Below are positions 61,410 to 64,000 of a stretch of 64,000 nt of DNA, one piece after another; positions within the stretch are counted from its first letter, which is position 1; each line of letters opens with the position of its first letter. Origin of the DNA: JACKAL01 sp964400355 (lineage in GTDB: Bacteria; Bdellovibrionota; Bdellovibrionia; Bdellovibrionales; JAGQZY01); NCBI GenBank assembly GCA_964400355.1, contig CAYNTO010000001.1, positions 124,001 to 188,000 of the forward strand, given 5' to 3'. A program made the position numbers and the translations under genes. Under the pieces are notes generated by a model that saw only the letters and a program-made list of their open reading frames with translations, was not told the DNA's origin and made no database searches.

Positions 61410-62887
61410 TGGCCAATTTAACGCCAGAGCTAGAAAAAGCCCGACAGAAAATTTTGAAAATCGCCGAAAAATTTGGCCTCGATTTTTACGAGACTATTTT
61501 CGAGATTATCACCTATGATCAGATGAATCAGTTCGCTGCTTATGGTGGGTTTCCGGTCCGGTACCCACACTGGCGTTTTGGAATGGAGTACGAACGGCTT
61601 GCAAAAAGCTACGAGTACGGCCTTTCCAAAATTTATGAAATGGTGATCAATAATAATCCATGCTACGCGTACCTCATGGAAGGGAATCGAACTGTGGATC
61701 AAAAACTTGTGATGGCGCACGTATATGGCCATTGCGATTTTTTCAAGAACAATAAGTGGTTCGAACCTACCGACCGTAAGATGATGGACAGCGTGGCTAA
61801 TCATGCCACCCGAATTCGACGCTATATTGATCGCTATGGACTCACCGAGGTGGAAACATTTATCGACCAGTGTTTAAGCCTTGAGAACTTAATTGATCGT
61901 CATAGCGTTTATGTGGCGCAAACTTCACAAGTCCAAAAGAATGAAGAACAAAATAAGGGCTCTCTTTTCACAAGTGGCAAAGAATTCCTCGATGAGTACA
62001 TCAGTTCTGCGGCGCGCTTTCGTGCCGGCCAAAAAGAAGAGAGCGAGGATACCGATGAGAGCATCAAAATTCCGGAACGCCCGGAGCGCGACGTGCTTTT
62101 GTTCCTCATGATGCATGCCCCGCTCAAGAACTGGCAGCAGGACGTTCTCTCCATAGTTCGTGCCGAGGCCTACTACTTTGCACCGCAAGGCATGACTAAG
62201 ATCATGAATGAGGGATGGGCTTCGTATTGGCACTCGAAGATGATGACCGAAAAGATCATGAACGATAGCGAAGTTATCGATTATGCTGACGCGTGCGCGG
62301 GAACTCTCGCAATGAGCCCCACGAGCTTTAATCCTTACAAAGTGGGCATAGAGCTCTTCCGCAATATCGAATACCGCTGGGATCGCGGTCAATTTGGTAA
62401 GGAGTGGAACGAGTGTACCGACATCGCCCAACGGAAAAATTGGAATACCAATGCGGGCCAGGGCCGTGAGAAGATATTTCAGGTTCGCCGCGACTACAAT
62501 GACGTTACATTTATTGATCAATTTCTAACCGAAGAATTTTGTGTGGAAAACAAAATGTTTGTTTATAAATTCAACCAACGCACGGGTCAGTATGAAGTGG
62601 ACACACGCAACTTCCCAGCGATCAAAAAACAGTTTTTGTTTCAGCTCACAAATTTTGGCCAGCCCATCATCACGGTAGAAAACGCCAACTATAAGAACCG
62701 CGGCGAGCTCTTCTTGCGTCACGTTTACGAGGGCGTCGAAATGCAGACCAACTACATGGAAGAGACGCTGAAGAACTTGCAAAAGATCTGGAAGCGGCCT
62801 GTGTACATTTCGACTACAATCGATGATAAGGAACAAATAATCGGTTTCGACGGCAAAGAATTCAGCCATATGGATACCGCCTCCTAA
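61409..62887 (+). CDS. spoVR: SpoVR family protein
   Basis: 492 residues, close to E. coli YcgB (about 510). Family signatures: FYETIFEIITYDQMNQFAAY, FPVRYPHWRFGMEYERLAKS, VMAHVYGHCDFFKNN and MNEGWASYWHSKMMTEKIM. The conserved His and Glu residues suggest a metal site, but the biochemical function is unsettled. In spore formers SpoVR affects cortex; in other bacteria it accompanies PrkA and YeaH in stationary phase. It is translationally coupled to yeaH (TAATG) and is the last gene of this operon. Confidence 0.95.
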   Translation: MANLTPELEKARQKILKIAEKFGLDFYETIFEIITYDQMNQFAAYGGFPVRYPHWRFGMEYERLAKSYEYGLSKIYEMVINNNPCYAYLMEGNRTVDQKLVMAHVYGHCDFFKNNKWFEPTDRKMMDSVANHATRIRRYIDRYGLTEVETFIDQCLSLENLIDRHSVYVAQTSQVQKNEEQNKGSLFTSGKEFLDEYISSAARFRAGQKEESEDTDESIKIPERPERDVLLFLMMHAPLKNWQQDVLSIVRAEAYYFAPQGMTKIMNEGWASYWHSKMMTEKIMNDSEVIDYADACAGTLAMSPTSFNPYKVGIELFRNIEYRWDRGQFGKEWNECTDIAQRKNWNTNAGQGREKIFQVRRDYNDVTFIDQFLTEEFCVENKMFVYKFNQRTGQYEVDTRNFPAIKKQFLFQLTNFGQPIITVENANYKNRGELFLRHVYEGVEMQTNYMEETLKNLQKIWKRPVYISTTIDDKEQIIGFDGKEFSHMDTAS

Positions 62888-62991
62888 GGATCCCTAAGTA
62901 GGCTATATTGCCCATGACGATAACGCATGTACTACACCATTGTGGGCAGCGTACCTTTGGGCTTGATCGATTGCAGGGTCGTGTTCTAAAT

Positions 62992-63018
62992 AACCCCTAA
63001 TCTTATTGGGGGTTTTCT
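62992..63018 (+). terminator. Terminator after spoVR
   Basis: AACCCC pairs with GGGGGTT around ten bases and is followed by TTCT. It lies about 105 bases past the spoVR stop and directly before the next gene's ATG at 63019, so it may also sit in that gene's leader. Confidence 0.7.
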
Positions 63019-64000
63019 ATGAAGTATTTAATGGTGGTATTGACCTGCATTTGTTTGGCTCATTCGGCGCAAGCGCTGCCGGAAACACAACTGCAACCTG
63101 TTTACGACTTGATTCAAGCAGATAGCCCATCGGTGAGCTACGAACAGAATGGCTTTTTGGGAGCAGGCGACATCCTCATAAGCTATATGAAGATGGGTAA
63201 ATCCAAGGGTATGAACGGAACACTGGTGATTGTTCCCGGTCGCACAGAGGCGGCATTGCAATATACGGAAACCGCGATGGACTTTATCGCTAAAGGTTTT
63301 TCGCCAGTTTATATACTCGATCTGCGCGGACAGGGATTCTCCGGCCGTGAACTTAAGGACTCTCAAAAAGGATATGTGGAAAACTTCGCGGATTACGTGG
63401 ATGACTTCCACATTGTCACGCAAATTGCGTTTCAAGATCCCAACACCGACACTAAAAACTTTTTCGTGATAGCTCATTCCCTGGGTGGCGCCATCGTGAC
63501 TTCCTATTTGGAAAACTACGATTCACCATACACATTGGCCGCATTGGTAAGCCCCATGCATAAGATTAAGCTCGATGAGAGCGAGGATGCCACGCTTAAA
63601 AAAACTTGGATGGCCTGTTACCTTCCGTTCGGTGGTGGCTGCGATGCCTATGTTCCCGACGGTGGCCCTTACAAGGCCGCACCGCTACCTTCTGGCAGCA
63701 CACTCAGTAAATATCGCCATAAACTGATCCAGTGGATTTCTAAAACCTATCCCGAAGTACAACTTGGGAGCGCCACCGTTAAATGGGTGCGAGAATCTAT
63801 TTTGGCCAACCAGGAGATGCGTAAGAAAAAAAATGTCGCTAAAATCCAGACGCCATTTATGATTTTACAGGCCAAGAACGATGCAACTGTGGACAATGCC
63901 GGTCAAGATGAAGTTTGCTCCTACACTAAACTGTGCACAAAAATAGTATTCAGCAAGGCCGATCACAAGCTTCCGCATGAGAACGACAACACTCGCAATC
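63019..64000 (+). CDS. Secreted alpha/beta hydrolase, lysophospholipase-like (partial)
   Basis: At least 327 residues, cut off by the window end. A signal peptide (MVVLTCICLAHSAQA) implies periplasmic or surface location. The alpha/beta hydrolase core is clear: LVIVPGRTEAALQY near the oxyanion strand, VYILDLRGQGFSGRE, and the nucleophile elbow FVIAHSLGGAIV with the catalytic Ser. A candidate catalytic Asp is in QAKNDATVDNAG and the His in SKADHKLPHE. It resembles PldB-type lysophospholipases; the substrate is not shown. Confidence 0.88.
   Translation, partial: MKYLMVVLTCICLAHSAQALPETQLQPVYDLIQADSPSVSYEQNGFLGAGDILISYMKMGKSKGMNGTLVIVPGRTEAALQYTETAMDFIAKGFSPVYILDLRGQGFSGRELKDSQKGYVENFADYVDDFHIVTQIAFQDPNTDTKNFFVIAHSLGGAIVTSYLENYDSPYTLAALVSPMHKIKLDESEDATLKKTWMACYLPFGGGCDAYVPDGGPYKAAPLPSGSTLSKYRHKLIQWISKTYPEVQLGSATVKWVRESILANQEMRKKKNVAKIQTPFMILQAKNDATVDNAGQDEVCSYTKLCTKIVFSKADHKLPHENDNTRN

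Noticed and set aside
1..64000. tRNA and rRNA genes
   Set aside because: Intergenic stretches were scanned by eye for T-loop (GGTTCGAATCC-like) and rRNA strings and none was found.

Overview
The window is 64 kb of chromosomal-type DNA, roughly half GC, densely packed with protein genes on both strands. The gene mix suggests a free-living or predatory Gram-negative of the Bdellovibrionota/Oligoflexia or a neighbouring delta-proteobacterial lineage. It includes a PilT twitching ATPase, MreB with PBP1A and an LpoB-like activator, many lipoproteins and secreted proteases, a Flp-type pilin-like protein, a sigma-54 activator, a PhaR-type regulator, and a RAYT transposase remnant of a type I associate with Bdellovibrio-like genomes. 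That assignment is inference from gene content. No rRNA, tRNA, CRISPR array or prophage was seen.

Layout. 1-2615: the end of an unknown gene, a large exported protein and an internally deleted REP-associated transposase between inverted REP arms. 2693-8961: a CPA1 antiporter, two zinc alcohol dehydrogenases, a hemerythrin-like protein, four tiny Gln/Asn/Ser-rich proteins with strong ribosome binding sites (two of them too short for routine gene calling) and a small membrane protein; this reads as a stress locus. 9333-14289 (minus): biotin carrier, biotin carboxylase and carboxyltransferase of an acyl-CoA carboxylase, with asnS upstream. 14579-19210: a lipoprotein prolyl oligopeptidase, two small exported proteins and a subtilisin-like lipoprotein. 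19372-22341 (minus): deoC-deoA-purine nucleoside phosphorylase, for nucleoside salvage. 22435-31681: pilT, RNase G, a PQQ sugar dehydrogenase, a pilin-like/TPR pair, two orphan proteins and a sigma-54 regulator. 31682-32429: a 748-base gene-poor stretch with two elaborate palindromes. 32430-39668 (minus): uvrA, PBP1A, a secreted coiled-coil protein and a small membrane protein.

40045-44945 (plus) is a tight operon, xseA-xseB-ispA-patatin pseudoenzyme-pepP. It is followed by a HAD phosphatase, an acetyltransferase-like protein overlapping glpD, mreB (split by a spurious assembly gap), a sensor kinase, an LpoB/TPR lipoprotein pair, a PhaR-type regulator, TPR and LolB-like lipoproteins and a DUF4442 protein. 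58231-62887 is the starvation-linked operon prkA-yeaH-spoVR. The window ends inside a secreted alpha/beta hydrolase.

The most unusual signal is a set of palindromic elements. Two elements (31821-31963 and 32276-32416) share a core of about 70 nt that folds into two small hairpins. They sit inside long, perfectly self-complementary arms whose sequences differ between the copies. A second family, ending in GTAGCG, is linked to the RAYT remnant and abuts stop codons at 2056, 53911 and 57364. The 57364-57504 copy is a perfect 36-bp inverted repeat that supplies the stop codons of both converging genes.
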